In this document: positions 1-6,406 of the stretch, piece after piece
How the letters are laid out: the number at the start of each line of letters is the position of its first letter
Position numbering within the stretch: position 1 is the first letter of the stretch
Origin: SW-9-67-25 sp964471665
GTDB lineage: Archaea > Halobacteriota > Halobacteria > Halobacteriales > Haloarculaceae
DNA length: 10,561 bases
Direction of reading: 5' to 3'
Assembly: GCA_964471665.1 (NCBI GenBank)
Contig: CAYYHG010000101.1
Coordinates: forward strand, 1-10,561
The notes under the pieces: generated by a model
What the model was told of the DNA's origin: nothing
The model's database searches: none
Seen by the model: the letters and a program-made list of their open reading frames with translations, nothing else
Program-made: the position numbers and the translations under genes

Positions 1-502
1 AGTCGGCCTCGACGCCGTTGCCGATCCAGTACTTCTCGCCGTTCAGCACCCACTCGGTGCCCTCCTTCTCGGCGGTGGTGGTCATGCCCGCGAGGTCGCT
101 CCCGGTTTGGGGCTCCGAGACTGCCAGGCCTGTCAGCTGCTCGTTTTCCGCCACCGGCCGAACGTACGCCTCGATCTGCTCGTCGGTGCCGTGGTCGACG
201 ACGATATCCGTGCCGAAGCTCGCGAGCTGGAGCGTCAGCGCGACGCCGGCGTCCGCGCGGAAGAACTCCTCGGCGACCGCCAGTGTCTCGTGCAGCGAGA
301 ATCCGCGACCGCCGTACTCCTCGGGGATGTCCTGTGCGACGAGACCCGCGTCGACCCCGGCCTCCAGCACTTCCCAGGGGTACTCCCCGCTCTCGAAGTA
401 CTCGGCCGCCTTCGGTTCGATGTGCTCGGCCGCGAACTCGCGGGCGTCCCCCTTTGTATCTCTCGCGTGTTCGGGGACCAGACCCGACTCCAGTAGCTCC
501 AT
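1..502 (-). CDS. Acyl-CoA dehydrogenase, N-terminal part (runs off left end)
   Basis: About 167 N-terminal residues of an acyl-CoA dehydrogenase, the FAD flavoenzyme that makes the alpha,beta double bond in acyl-CoA during fatty-acid or branched-chain degradation. Read from the ATG at 502, the helical N-terminal domain contains LVAQDIPEEYGGRGFSLHE and FRADAGVALTLQLASFG. It is followed by the start of the middle beta domain with LAVSEPQTGSDLAGM, the family's FAD/substrate-binding signature, and then WVLNGEKYWIGNG. The rest of the middle domain and the C-terminal helical domain with the catalytic Glu lie outside the window. The start is supported by an A/T box 25-30 nt upstream, which fits a leaderless message. 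It therefore probably forms its own transcription unit, separate from the minus-strand genes upstream. Substrate chain length cannot be judged. Family assignment is firm. Confidence 0.93.
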   Translation of the reverse strand, partial: MELLESGLVPEHARDTKGDAREFAAEHIEPKAAEYFESGEYPWEVLEAGVDAGLVAQDIPEEYGGRGFSLHETLAVAEEFFRADAGVALTLQLASFGTDIVVDHGTDEQIEAYVRPVAENEQLTGLAVSEPQTGSDLAGMTTTAEKEGTEWVLNGEKYWIGNGVEAD

Positions 503-524
503 GTGCCCCGATGGAGCGGTGCTC

Positions 525-535
525 GCATATATCCC
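525..535 (-). promoter_or_regulatory. TATA-like box of the acyl-CoA dehydrogenase gene
   Basis: An alternating A/T run (core 527-532) lies in GC-rich surroundings, 25-30 nt upstream of the ATG at 502. This is the spacing expected for an archaeal TATA element driving a leaderless transcript. Inferred from composition and position only. Confidence 0.5.
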
Positions 536-595
536 GGGCCTCGAGCGGTCACGCCGTCCGGGTCTGAGCGGGGAGAACGACAGCGATCCGTGTCA

Positions 596-675
596 TAGGG
601 ACGGTTGTAGTTCTTTACCGGATCACCCGCCCGACGTCGGGCGGTTGTCCTGGAAAACGGCTACAACCGTCCCTA
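596..675. mobile_element. 80-bp palindromic MITE-like element (family B)
   Basis: The element is bounded by perfect 15-bp terminal inverted repeats, TAGGGACGGTTGTAG at 596-610 and its reverse complement at 661-675. At its exact centre (635.5) is a perfect 18-bp palindrome, 627-644, CCGCCCGACGTCGGGCGG. The arms between are complementary but diverged, so the whole unit is an imperfect palindrome. It is flanked by TCA at 593-595 and TCA at 676-678, read as a 3-bp target duplication of TNA type. The right TCA is the stop codon (TGA on the minus strand) of the membrane protein gene. No coding capacity. Architecture, target and several terminal bases match the 78-bp elements at 5093 and 8998, but the sequence is a different family. 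A purely structural terminator is the alternative; the flanking repeat and shared ends favour a transposed element. Confidence 0.6.
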
Positions 676-1104
676 TCAGTGTCTGTCGCCGGTCGCTCCA
701 GACGAGCGCACCCGCCACAGATCCCAGGCGACGTCACAGAGGATGTGCACCGCGAGGACGACGCCGGCCGCGAGGGCGAGTGTCGGACCGACGACTGACA
801 GGCCGGCGACGAGGACGGCCGTGATCAGGAGATGGCTCGCCAGTCGCGCCAGTTTACCGACAGCACCCTCCTGGAAGATCTCGTCCTGTTCCAGCAGCGC
901 CATCCGCGGATCTGCGAGACACCGACGGAGTTGACTCCACGATCCGGTCCTGAGGCGAGCGATGACGAAGTGATCGAGGTCTACCGCTGTCCCGAGCAGT
1001 CCGGCACCGACGACGAGCAGTGGCCACGGAACTGGCGTCCGGACGGTCGCCGCGAGAGCCACTCCGACCCCCAGCGAGATCGGGAAGTGATGGCGAGAAC
1101 GCAT
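676..1104 (-). CDS. Small membrane protein resembling DUF457/YdjM-type predicted hydrolases
   Basis: A 142-residue protein starting MRSRHHFPISLGVGVALAA. It has about three or four hydrophobic membrane segments (roughly residues 8-45, 82-100 and 103-122). A short motif TAVDLDHFV follows the second hydrophobic stretch, with His in LASHLLI and in VHILCDVAWD. Histidines plus DLDH next to membrane segments recall the DUF457/YdjM group of membrane-bound predicted metal-dependent hydrolases, but this is a weak pattern match and no activity can be claimed. The start at 1104 gives a 34-nt gap after the DR2241-type gene, so it is probably the last gene of that operon. A longer upstream reading overlaps that gene and is not credible. 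The TGA stop (678-676) coincides with the target duplication of the element at 596-675. Confidence 0.7.
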   Translation of the reverse strand: MRSRHHFPISLGVGVALAATVRTPVPWPLLVVGAGLLGTAVDLDHFVIARLRTGSWSQLRRCLADPRMALLEQDEIFQEGAVGKLARLASHLLITAVLVAGLSVVGPTLALAAGVVLAVHILCDVAWDLWRVRSSGATGDRH

Positions 1105-1138
1105 GTGTGAGAGGTGTGTCTGTGGGAGTTGCCTCGGG

Positions 1139-2287
1139 TCACTCGTCTGTCGCGTCCGCGTCGGGTTCCCGACTCGATTCTCGGTCGGTCGGCACGCCAC
1201 AGAGAGACCCGTTCTCGAAGCGCTTGGCCCGGAGGAACCGCGTCCGGTAGCGGTTGGCGTCCGCGTCGAAGTCGGCCTCGCGGATCTCGTCGACGCGCTC
1301 GTCCGCGACGGCGTCGACGATGGCCTCCACTTGCTCTTTCTCGCTCGGCGTGAGGTCGAACTCGTAGGTCCGTGTCTCCTCGGCCTCCAGGCGCGTCCAC
1401 TTGCGCGCTCCCGCGACGACGAGCGAACAGGGTTCGCGACACGGGTACACACCGACACCCTCGTCTGGGGTTCCGCCGCCGTCGCCGTTTCCATCCACGT
1501 CGAGAGCGGTGTCCCCGTCGTACTCCCACTCGCGGCGTTTCACACACTGGGAGTCGTCACAGCAAGCCTCCGCGACCCACTCGACGTGTTCGTGACCGTC
1601 GCCGCGGTCCCACGTCTCCACGAGTCCGTAGATGCCGGTCTGTCGTGAGACCGTCTCGTGCCAGTGGGTCACGTCCAGCCGTTTCTCCCGTTCGCGGTGC
1701 CAGTTCGCTATCGTCGCCGGATAGAACTCCTCGACTGTCCGCACCACCGCTGCGGGCGCAAGGTCGACGAAGAGCCACCCGGTCCGGAGCGTCGGTGCCG
1801 TCGAGAGCGGACGGTACCGCCCGCGCTCGTCGGTTTTCGCGATCGACCTGGCGTCCGTGGGATCGTGGTAGGCCGTGAGGTCGTCGACGGCCTCGTCGGC
1901 GTCGTCCACGTGGCGGAGTTCGTAGACGCGGTCCCCGTGATCGGTCAGCGTGGCGCACACGCGGAGTTGTCCCCACGGACGCGCGGCCCCGTCCCGGAGC
2001 GCGTCCCGGCGTTCGGTCACCGACCGCTCGTCGGCGTCCTCGACCCACCGGAGAAAGGCCTCGTGGGCGGGGTCGTCCGGGGCCCGGCGGGTCCAGAAGT
2101 GCCACTCTTCGACGTGAACCGCGTGGTCTCGGAGAATGTCCCGCAGGTCGCTCTCCGAGACGCCTCCGTAGTCCGTCCCCGCGACCGAAAGGTCGAATCC
2201 GGCCCCGGTCGGGCGCACAGACAGCCACTCGGTGTCGATTCCGTCTCCGGCCGCCCCGAGCAGTGCGTCGAGTTGCGCCCCGTCCAT
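1139..2287 (-). CDS. DR2241-type Fe-S protein paired with CbiX
   Basis: A 382-residue acidic protein resembling the DR2241 family, named from Deinococcus radiodurans: a stabilising domain plus a 4Fe-4S-binding domain, found with CbiX-type chelatases. Cysteines are grouped as EACCDDSQC and, about 40 residues later, YPCREPC, giving enough thiols for one 4Fe-4S cluster. Between them lies an Asp/Gly-rich linker (DGNGDGGG). The N-terminal half (FDLSVAGTDYGGVSESDLR, VEEWHFWTRR) has no motif I can assign. The start ATG shares one base with the cbiX stop (TGATG) and is preceded by a GGAGG 7 nt upstream, so the two proteins are translationally coupled. A role in redox handling or metal/tetrapyrrole delivery for the chelatase is inferred from this coupling and the family; no reaction is known to me. 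Confidence 0.75.
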   Translation of the reverse strand: MDGAQLDALLGAAGDGIDTEWLSVRPTGAGFDLSVAGTDYGGVSESDLRDILRDHAVHVEEWHFWTRRAPDDPAHEAFLRWVEDADERSVTERRDALRDGAARPWGQLRVCATLTDHGDRVYELRHVDDADEAVDDLTAYHDPTDARSIAKTDERGRYRPLSTAPTLRTGWLFVDLAPAAVVRTVEEFYPATIANWHREREKRLDVTHWHETVSRQTGIYGLVETWDRGDGHEHVEWVAEACCDDSQCVKRREWEYDGDTALDVDGNGDGGGTPDEGVGVYPCREPCSLVVAGARKWTRLEAEETRTYEFDLTPSEKEQVEAIVDAVADERVDEIREADFDADANRYRTRFLRAKRFENGSLCGVPTDRESSREPDADATDE

Positions 2288-3153
2288 CAGTCACCCTCCG
2301 CGGTCGCGACGACGTCGGTGACAGCAGTGGTCTGGACGTCCGCGCCTGCGTCGGCGGCGCGTTCCAGGAGGACGTCAGCCAGGAGCGGTTCGGTCCCGAC
2401 CGCGCCGGCGTACCAGACGCGGTGGCCGTCGACCGCCGCCGGGGTCTCCCAGCCCTCGCGGTAGTCGTCGGTCAACCCCATGTCCTCGGGAATGTCCTCC
2501 TGTGTGTGGTAGCCGTCGGCGACGAAGAGCGGCACGACCACGATGTCCGCAGCAGCGAAGTGGTCGGTCACGTCGTCTACCTCGGGGTCCTCGTCCATGA
2601 ACAGGGCCTGCACGTCGTCGAACCTGGCACGCGCGCCGATACGGTCGGCGTGGTACTCGATGGCTCTCGCGGAGTTCTCGTTGCGCTCGGTCCCGTGACC
2701 CACCACTGCCAACCCGAATCCGTCCCCGACGTCCTGGTCGCCGGTCACGGATTCGGCGCGGCGAACGACGACGTCGCTCATCGCGTCGTGGGTTCCGACC
2801 GGGCCACAGTAGTGGACGGTAGTCTCGACGTCGCTGGCCGTCAGCGTGGCGTGGTCGGCGCTCGTCCCTTCCGACTCCCAGACGGCGGGATCCCATCCCT
2901 CCAGGCGGAGTTCCCGTGGGATGACCTGTTCGGTGAAATACCCCTCGCTGATGAAAAGCGGGACGACGTACACCTCGTCGCTGGTCACTGTCCGCAGCGC
3001 CTCCCGGAACGAGGGGTCCTCTTTCCAGAACGCGGTCCGGACTTCGTCGAAGGCACCGACCTCACGTATCCGGTCGGCGTGCTCGTGGGCCGGCCTGCTC
3101 GAGTCCGGGTTGAGGTGCGATCCGTGGGCGGTGACCAGCAGTGCCTGACTCAT
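2287..3153 (-). CDS. cbiX: Sirohydrochlorin cobaltochelatase CbiX, two-domain form
   Basis: A 288-residue CbiX protein, which inserts Co2+ into sirohydrochlorin in the anaerobic (early cobalt) cobalamin route. It consists of two tandem CbiX domains of about 140 residues. Domain 1 has LLVTAHGS (His10) and VVPLFISEGYFTEQVIP (61-79). Domain 2 has LAVVGHGTERNENS (His153) and VVPLFVADGYHTQEDIP (206-222, His216). Each half ends in a similar segment (VHYCGPVGTHDAMSDVVVRRA-like at 113-132 and VWYAGAVGTEPLLADVLLERA-like at 246-265). In domain 1 the position matching His216 is Phe73, so the two putative metal sites are not equivalent. The ATG at 3153 is preceded by GGGAG 3 nt upstream. It overlaps the Fe-S partner by one base. 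Sirohydrochlorin ferrochelatase activity cannot be excluded from sequence. Confidence 0.88.
   Translation of the reverse strand: MSQALLVTAHGSHLNPDSSRPAHEHADRIREVGAFDEVRTAFWKEDPSFREALRTVTSDEVYVVPLFISEGYFTEQVIPRELRLEGWDPAVWESEGTSADHATLTASDVETTVHYCGPVGTHDAMSDVVVRRAESVTGDQDVGDGFGLAVVGHGTERNENSARAIEYHADRIGARARFDDVQALFMDEDPEVDDVTDHFAAADIVVVPLFVADGYHTQEDIPEDMGLTDDYREGWETPAAVDGHRVWYAGAVGTEPLLADVLLERAADAGADVQTTAVTDVVATAEGD
2295..2299 (-). promoter_or_regulatory. Shine-Dalgarno GGAGG inside the end of cbiX
   Basis: GGAGG lies 7 nt upstream of the ATG at 2287 and within the last codons of cbiX. Because haloarchaeal genes are often leaderless, a strong Shine-Dalgarno sequence at an overlapping internal start supports coupled or re-initiated translation of the downstream Fe-S protein. 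Confidence 0.65.
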
Positions 3154-3180
3154 CGGCTCCCGGTAGGCCGGTCCTCGACT

Positions 3181-3318
3181 TCAGGACTTCGGCTGGCGTC
3201 CGACGAACTCCTCTGCAGGCAGGTGATACCGCCCGAAGTGGATGAACTACTCACTCCGATCGTCGAACTCCTCGCTGCAAAACAGACACGCGAACTCGGA
3301 GTTCTGCGGGGCCGTTAC
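3181..3318 (-). pseudogene. Decayed C2H2 zinc-finger micro-protein
   Basis: In the minus frame between the oxidoreductase and cbiX, the translation reads TAPQNSEFACLFCSEEFDDR, then SE, a TAG stop at 3249-3247, then FIHFGRYHLPAEEFVGRQPK, S and a TGA at 3183-3181. With the amber codon counted as a residue this is a canonical finger: C-x2-C, 12 positions, H-x4-H, with the usual aromatic after the second Cys. Small single-finger proteins are common in haloarchaea. There is no ATG, GTG or TTG at the expected start: the codon before ACG is GTA, one change from GTG. Two lesions (lost start, TAC-like codon changed to TAG) suggest a pseudogene. Sequencing error or readthrough are alternatives. The finger pattern is seen directly; the decay is inferred. 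Confidence 0.55.
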
Positions 3319-4289
3319 CGCTTTTCGGGTGCCAGTTGCTCGATCGTGTACTCGGCCATCTCGCGTTCGGTTCCGACCGGGATGACCACGATGGGTTCGT
3401 CGATCGCGTCGAGGGCCGCGATGTCGTCGAACTGTGCGCGGGCCTCGTCGGGTGTGCCGGCGACGCCCAGTGCCGCCGTCATCTCGTCGGTCACGGCCGC
3501 GCGGGCGTCGTCGCGGTTGCCGGAGCGCCACGCGTCCGCGACGTCGTCTGCCTCGGGGAAGTACTCGGCCACGGCGCGTCGGTATCCCTCGCCGCTACCG
3601 ACGTAGTAGGCGACGTGCCCGCGGATCGCGGCCCGTGCCTCCTCGGGGTCGTCGCTGACTGCCGACGGGACGTACGGCGCAGTCTCGATGGCCTCGGGGT
3701 CGCGGTCGGCCCGGCGAGCAGTCTCGGCGACTGTCTCGAAGGCCGAATCGAGGTGTCCGAACGGGATATTGTGCGGGAGCCAGCCGTCCGCGGTGCGACC
3801 GGTCGCGCGCCTGTTCGACGGCCCCAGCGCCGCGGCGTAGATCGGCACGTCCGCGCCCAGCGCGGGAAAGTCCGCGACGTCGAACAGTTCACCGTCGTAG
3901 TCGACGCGGCCGTCGGCAGTCAGGAACTCCTTTGTGAGTTCGACGGACTCGTGGAGGCGGCGGGGCGGGTTCTCGAAGGCCATCCCGTGGAGGTCCTCGA
4001 TAGCTTTCTCGGTGCTCGTCCCGAGTCCCAGACGCACGCGGTCGCCGGCAGCCTCGGCCAGGGTCGCGCCGGCCTGTGCGAGCGTCGCCGGCGAGCGGCC
4101 GTAGACGTTGACGATGGCCGTCCCCAGCTCGAGGTCGTCGGTGACCGTCGCGGCCCGAGAGAGCGAGACGAAGGCGTCCCGACCCCAGAGTTCGGTCAGC
4201 CAGATCCCGTAATAACCCAGCGATTCGGCCCTTTCAGCCAGCGTTGCGGTATCTTCCCAGTCTTCCGGAGCGAGAACGCTTGTAGGCAT
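3315..4289 (-). CDS. LLM-class (luciferase-like) F420-dependent oxidoreductase
   Basis: A 324-residue protein from the ATG at 4289. It has the bacterial-luciferase-like TIM-barrel pattern: LAERAESLGYYGIWLTELWG near the N-terminus, LELGTAIVNVYGRSPATLAQ, then a glycine-rich DRVRLGLGTS, and ADVPIYAALGPSN-like and TGRTADGWLP segments in the second half. This resembles the coenzyme F420-dependent, MER-like branch rather than FMN luciferases, and haloarchaea use F420; the true substrate is unknown. An in-frame ATG at 4328 would add 13 residues, but an A/T box (4313-4319) sits 24-30 nt upstream of 4289 and inside that extension, so 4289 is preferred. It is first in the minus-strand series leading to cbiX. 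The stop overlaps the beginning of the zinc-finger remnant in another frame. Confidence 0.88.
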   Translation of the reverse strand: MPTSVLAPEDWEDTATLAERAESLGYYGIWLTELWGRDAFVSLSRAATVTDDLELGTAIVNVYGRSPATLAQAGATLAEAAGDRVRLGLGTSTEKAIEDLHGMAFENPPRRLHESVELTKEFLTADGRVDYDGELFDVADFPALGADVPIYAAALGPSNRRATGRTADGWLPHNIPFGHLDSAFETVAETARRADRDPEAIETAPYVPSAVSDDPEEARAAIRGHVAYYVGSGEGYRRAVAEYFPEADDVADAWRSGNRDDARAAVTDEMTAALGVAGTPDEARAQFDDIAALDAIDEPIVVIPVGTEREMAEYTIEQLAPEKR

Positions 4290-4310
4290 ACCCGAACAGT
4301 CACGACTCTC

Positions 4311-4322
4311 GGTAAAAAAGAT
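4311..4322 (-). promoter_or_regulatory. TATA-like box of the LLM oxidoreductase gene
   Basis: A run read as CTTTTTTACC on the minus strand is centred about 27 nt upstream of the ATG at 4289, as expected for a leaderless archaeal promoter. It decides the start codon of the oxidoreductase gene and could serve the whole series down to the membrane protein. Confidence 0.55.
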
Positions 4323-4414
4323 ACGCATCCTGCCGGAGAGCTGTCAGCGAGACTTAAACCAATAGAATGCGACCACAGGGTTGTGCTCCAAACAAGTTCC
4401 GTGGCCTAGCCAGG

Positions 4415-4435
4415 GGCGGCATGAAGAGTGCCGTC
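4415..4435 (+). other. Hairpin in the divergent intergenic region
   Basis: GGCGGCA (4415-4421) pairs with TGCCGTC (4429-4435), one pair being G-U, around a 7-nt loop. The stretch resembles a tRNA arm (nearby GGCCTAGCCAGG), but no acceptor stem or T-arm can be built, and the loop lacks the U33 equivalent. It lies in the 209-bp gap between the minus-strand oxidoreductase and the plus-strand kinase remnant. It may be a 5' UTR structure. Function unknown. Confidence 0.3.
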
Positions 4436-4495
4436 CGTGCCTTCGAGTTCATGCGCTCAAACCTCAAATGTGTTCTGATGGTAGCTACAAGCTGA
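4421..4495 (+). CDS. Possible 24-codon leader ORF upstream of the kinase remnant
   Basis: ATG at 4421 to TGA at 4493-4495 encodes MKSAVRAFEFMRSNLKCVLM plus VATS, with a basic start and a hydrophobic end. It stops 3 nt before the ATG of the receiver-kinase remnant. AGGGG lies 4 nt upstream of its ATG, which falls within the hairpin at 4415-4435. An A/T stretch (ACTTAAACC, 4352-4360) could be a plus-strand promoter. This could be a leader peptide coupled to the kinase, or chance. I recognise no homology. Confidence 0.2.
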   Translation: MKSAVRAFEFMRSNLKCVLMVATS

Positions 4496-5092
4496 CGGAT
4501 GTCGGTCACTCCTCCCGAACAGATTCAGGTTCTCCACGTTGACGACGAACTGGACTTCGCAGACCTGACCGCGACGTTCCTCGGACGCGAGGACGACCGA
4601 TTCACTGTCGAGACAGCGACCAGCGCCGTCGAGGGCCTGGAGCGGATCAACGACCGCCCGCCCGATTGTGTCGTCTCGGATTACAACATGCCCGGTATGG
4701 ATGGTCTGGAATTCTTGCAGGCCGTCCGAGAGGACAATCTCGACCTCCCGTTTATGTTGTTTACCGGCAAAGGCAGCGAGGCCGTCGCCAGCCAGGCTAT
4801 CGCCGCAGACGTGACAGACTATCTTCAGAAGGGCTCGGGCTCCGAACAGTACGAACGTTTCCTTGACGTGACGATCACTCCGGTCATCGAGAACGGGGAC
4901 GTAACGAAACTTCGTGGAGCTGGTCACGATATCACTGACCGCAAAGAGCGCCAGCAGGAACTCAAAAATGAACGCCGGTTCATCACGCAGGCACTCGACG
5001 CGCTGGACGACCTGTTCTACGTAATCGACACAGACGGCACGCTCCGACGCTGGAACGAGAAGGCACTCGAAATCACAGACTACAGCGAGTCA

Positions 5093-5170
5093 TACTGTCG
5101 GCTATAAGCCCGTGAGCAGTATCGGCACCCCGGGGTGCCGAATATCTTCACGAAGGTATAGCCGACAGTA
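5093..5170 (-). mobile_element. 78-bp MITE, family A copy 1, inside the kinase gene
   Basis: Perfect 14-bp terminal inverted repeats: TACTGTCGGCTATA at 5093-5106 and its reverse complement at 5157-5170. A perfect 20-bp palindrome, TCGGCACCCCGGGGTGCCGA, lies at 5122-5141, exactly at the element's centre. Flanked by TCA at 5090-5092 and TCA at 5171-5173. Removing the element and one TCA joins the codons ...YSES and ELDGMPAIELF..., restoring a normal PAS helix, which proves the insertion site. The element is non-coding. In reverse orientation it differs from the copy at 8998-9075 at only 3 of 78 positions. No transposase is present in the window, so mobilisation would be in trans. The TNA target recalls some IS5-family subgroups (inference). 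Confidence 0.88.
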
Positions 5171-5723
5171 TCAGAACTCGACGGCATGCCGGCAATCGAG
5201 TTGTTCCCGGAAGACAAAGATAACACAGTCGGCAAGTCGATCCAAACAGCGCTGACTGACGGAGAGGCGAGAGTCAACGCAGACCTGCTCACTGCGGATG
5301 GCCAGCGCGTCCCCTACGAGTTTACCGGGGGACGCCTGACCAACGAGGACGGCACCCCGACAGGACTGGTCGGGATCGGTCGAGACCTGACCGAGCGCCG
5401 ACAGCGCGAGCGCCGATTTCGCGCGCTCGCCGAGGAGTCGAGCGATATCATCTCAATCGTCGATGCCGACGGGATTTACCAGTATCAGAGCCATTCGGTC
5501 GAGCACATTCTGGGATACGACCCCGAAGAGATGGTCGGTGACACGGCGTGGGAGTACGTCCACCCCGACGACCGTGCAGGTCTCATCGAGACCCTCGAGC
5601 ACGGCGTCGCCGACGCAGAGGCGAATCCGACCGCGGAGTACCGCGTCCGACACGCCGATGGGTCCTGGCGCTGGATGGAGTCAAATGGCAACAACCAACT
5701 CGACAATCCGGCCGTGGAGGGGT

Positions 5724-5804
5724 AACGTCAAAAGGAGCGCCTCGAAGAGTTCGCCAGCATCGTCAGCCACGACCTGCGGAGTCCGCTGACCGTCGCCGAG
5801 GGGA
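5724..5804 (+). repeat. 81-nt exact inverted repeat in kinase H-box region, copy 1
   Basis: This stretch is identical to the reverse complement of 9683-9763. It starts with the last two bases of the TAA stop and covers the coding sequence for RQKERLEEFASIVSHDLRSP plus LTVAEG. Similarity continues to the end of both genes at a lower level (about five in six residues identical). Exact identity over 81 nt, including silent positions, points to recent duplication or gene conversion. Confidence 0.85.
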
Positions 5805-6406
5805 ATCTCGAACTGGCACAGGAGACCTGCGAGAGTGACCATCTCGCCCGGGCAGCCGACGCGCTCGACCGGAGTCAGGCGCTGATCGACGACCTGCTGG
5901 AGTTGGCACGGGGAGGCGAGACAGTGGGTGAACTCGAATCCGTTGGGCTCGCAGACGTGGCCGAGCGCAGTTGGCAAACCGTGGAGACTGGATCGGCGAC
6001 GCTCGAAACCCACGCGACACACACACTCAGTGCCGACCGGAGTCAGCTACAGGAACTGTTCGAGAACCTCTACCGGAATGCGGTTGAGCACGGCGGCGAC
6101 GAGGTGACCGTCCACGTCGGGACGATGGATGATGGCTTCTACGTGGCGGATACTGGCCCCGGCGTCTCCGAATCTGACCGCGAGGAGGTCTTCGAGGCAG
6201 GGTACTCGACTGCCGAAGACGGTACTGGCTTTGGCTTGCGGATCGTCGAGCAAGTCGCTAACGCCCACGGGCGGGAGGTTACCGTCACCGAGAGTGAGCA
6301 TGGTGGGGCCCGATTCGAAGTCACCGGTACCGAACACACACGCTGATCTGCTTGACCGGTCTGGCACGCTTCCCCGGATAAACCAGCGTGTCACTGGCAC
6401 GGACCG

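Larger units (their letters stand above)
4499..6346 (+). pseudogene. Receiver-PAS-PAS-histidine kinase, broken by a MITE and a nonsense codon
   Basis: One reading frame runs from the ATG at 4499 to the TGA at 6344-6346, interrupted only by stops at 5105 (TAA) and 5159 (TAG), both inside the 78-bp element, and by TAA at 5723. Part 1 is a receiver domain: acidic pair D15-D16, phospho-acceptor D61 in VVSDYNMPGMDG, and K111. It is followed abruptly by a PAC tail (TPVIENGDVTKLRGAGHDIT) and the start of a PAS domain. Part 2 completes that PAS (MPAIELFPED, LVGIGRDLTERR) and adds a second PAS (ADGIYQYQSHSVEHILGYDP). Part 3 is the kinase: H-box ASIVSHDLRSPL (His codon 5768-5770), N-box NLYRNAVEHGG, G1 VADTGPGV and G2 GTGFGLRIV. 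After the TAA at 5723 the first possible in-frame start (TTG, 5903) is beyond the phosphorylated His, so no intact kinase can be made. Part 1 might still be expressed as a stand-alone receiver of 202 residues. Confidence 0.85.

Noticed and set aside
18..824. Plus-strand open frame across the acyl-CoA dehydrogenase, the MITE and the membrane gene
   Set aside because: It runs antisense through two recognisable coding regions and a palindromic element, and its translation is low-complexity Ser/Pro/Arg-rich.
1104..1494. N-terminal extension of the small membrane protein to 272 residues
   Set aside because: The added part is Arg/Thr/Ser-rich and overlaps the Fe-S protein gene in another frame. 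The ATG at 1104 gives a compact membrane protein.
2263..3606. Long plus-strand open frame opposite cbiX and the oxidoreductase
   Set aside because: It is antisense to genes with clear family motifs, its translation is Val/Arg-rich with no domain, and long antisense frames are expected at this GC content.
3336..4409. Long plus-strand open frame opposite the LLM oxidoreductase
   Set aside because: The minus-strand protein has a complete luciferase-like pattern and a promoter box. The plus translation shows no recognisable fold.
4399..4465. tRNA-like stretch (GGCCTAGCCAGG followed by a stem with a 7-nt loop)
   Set aside because: No 7-bp acceptor stem, no T-arm with a TTC-type loop, and the loop lacks the conserved T at the position before the anticodon.
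4457..4927. Minus-strand frame opposite the receiver domain
   Set aside because: The plus strand encodes a receiver with its acidic pair, phospho-Asp and Lys in place. The minus translation is a shadow.
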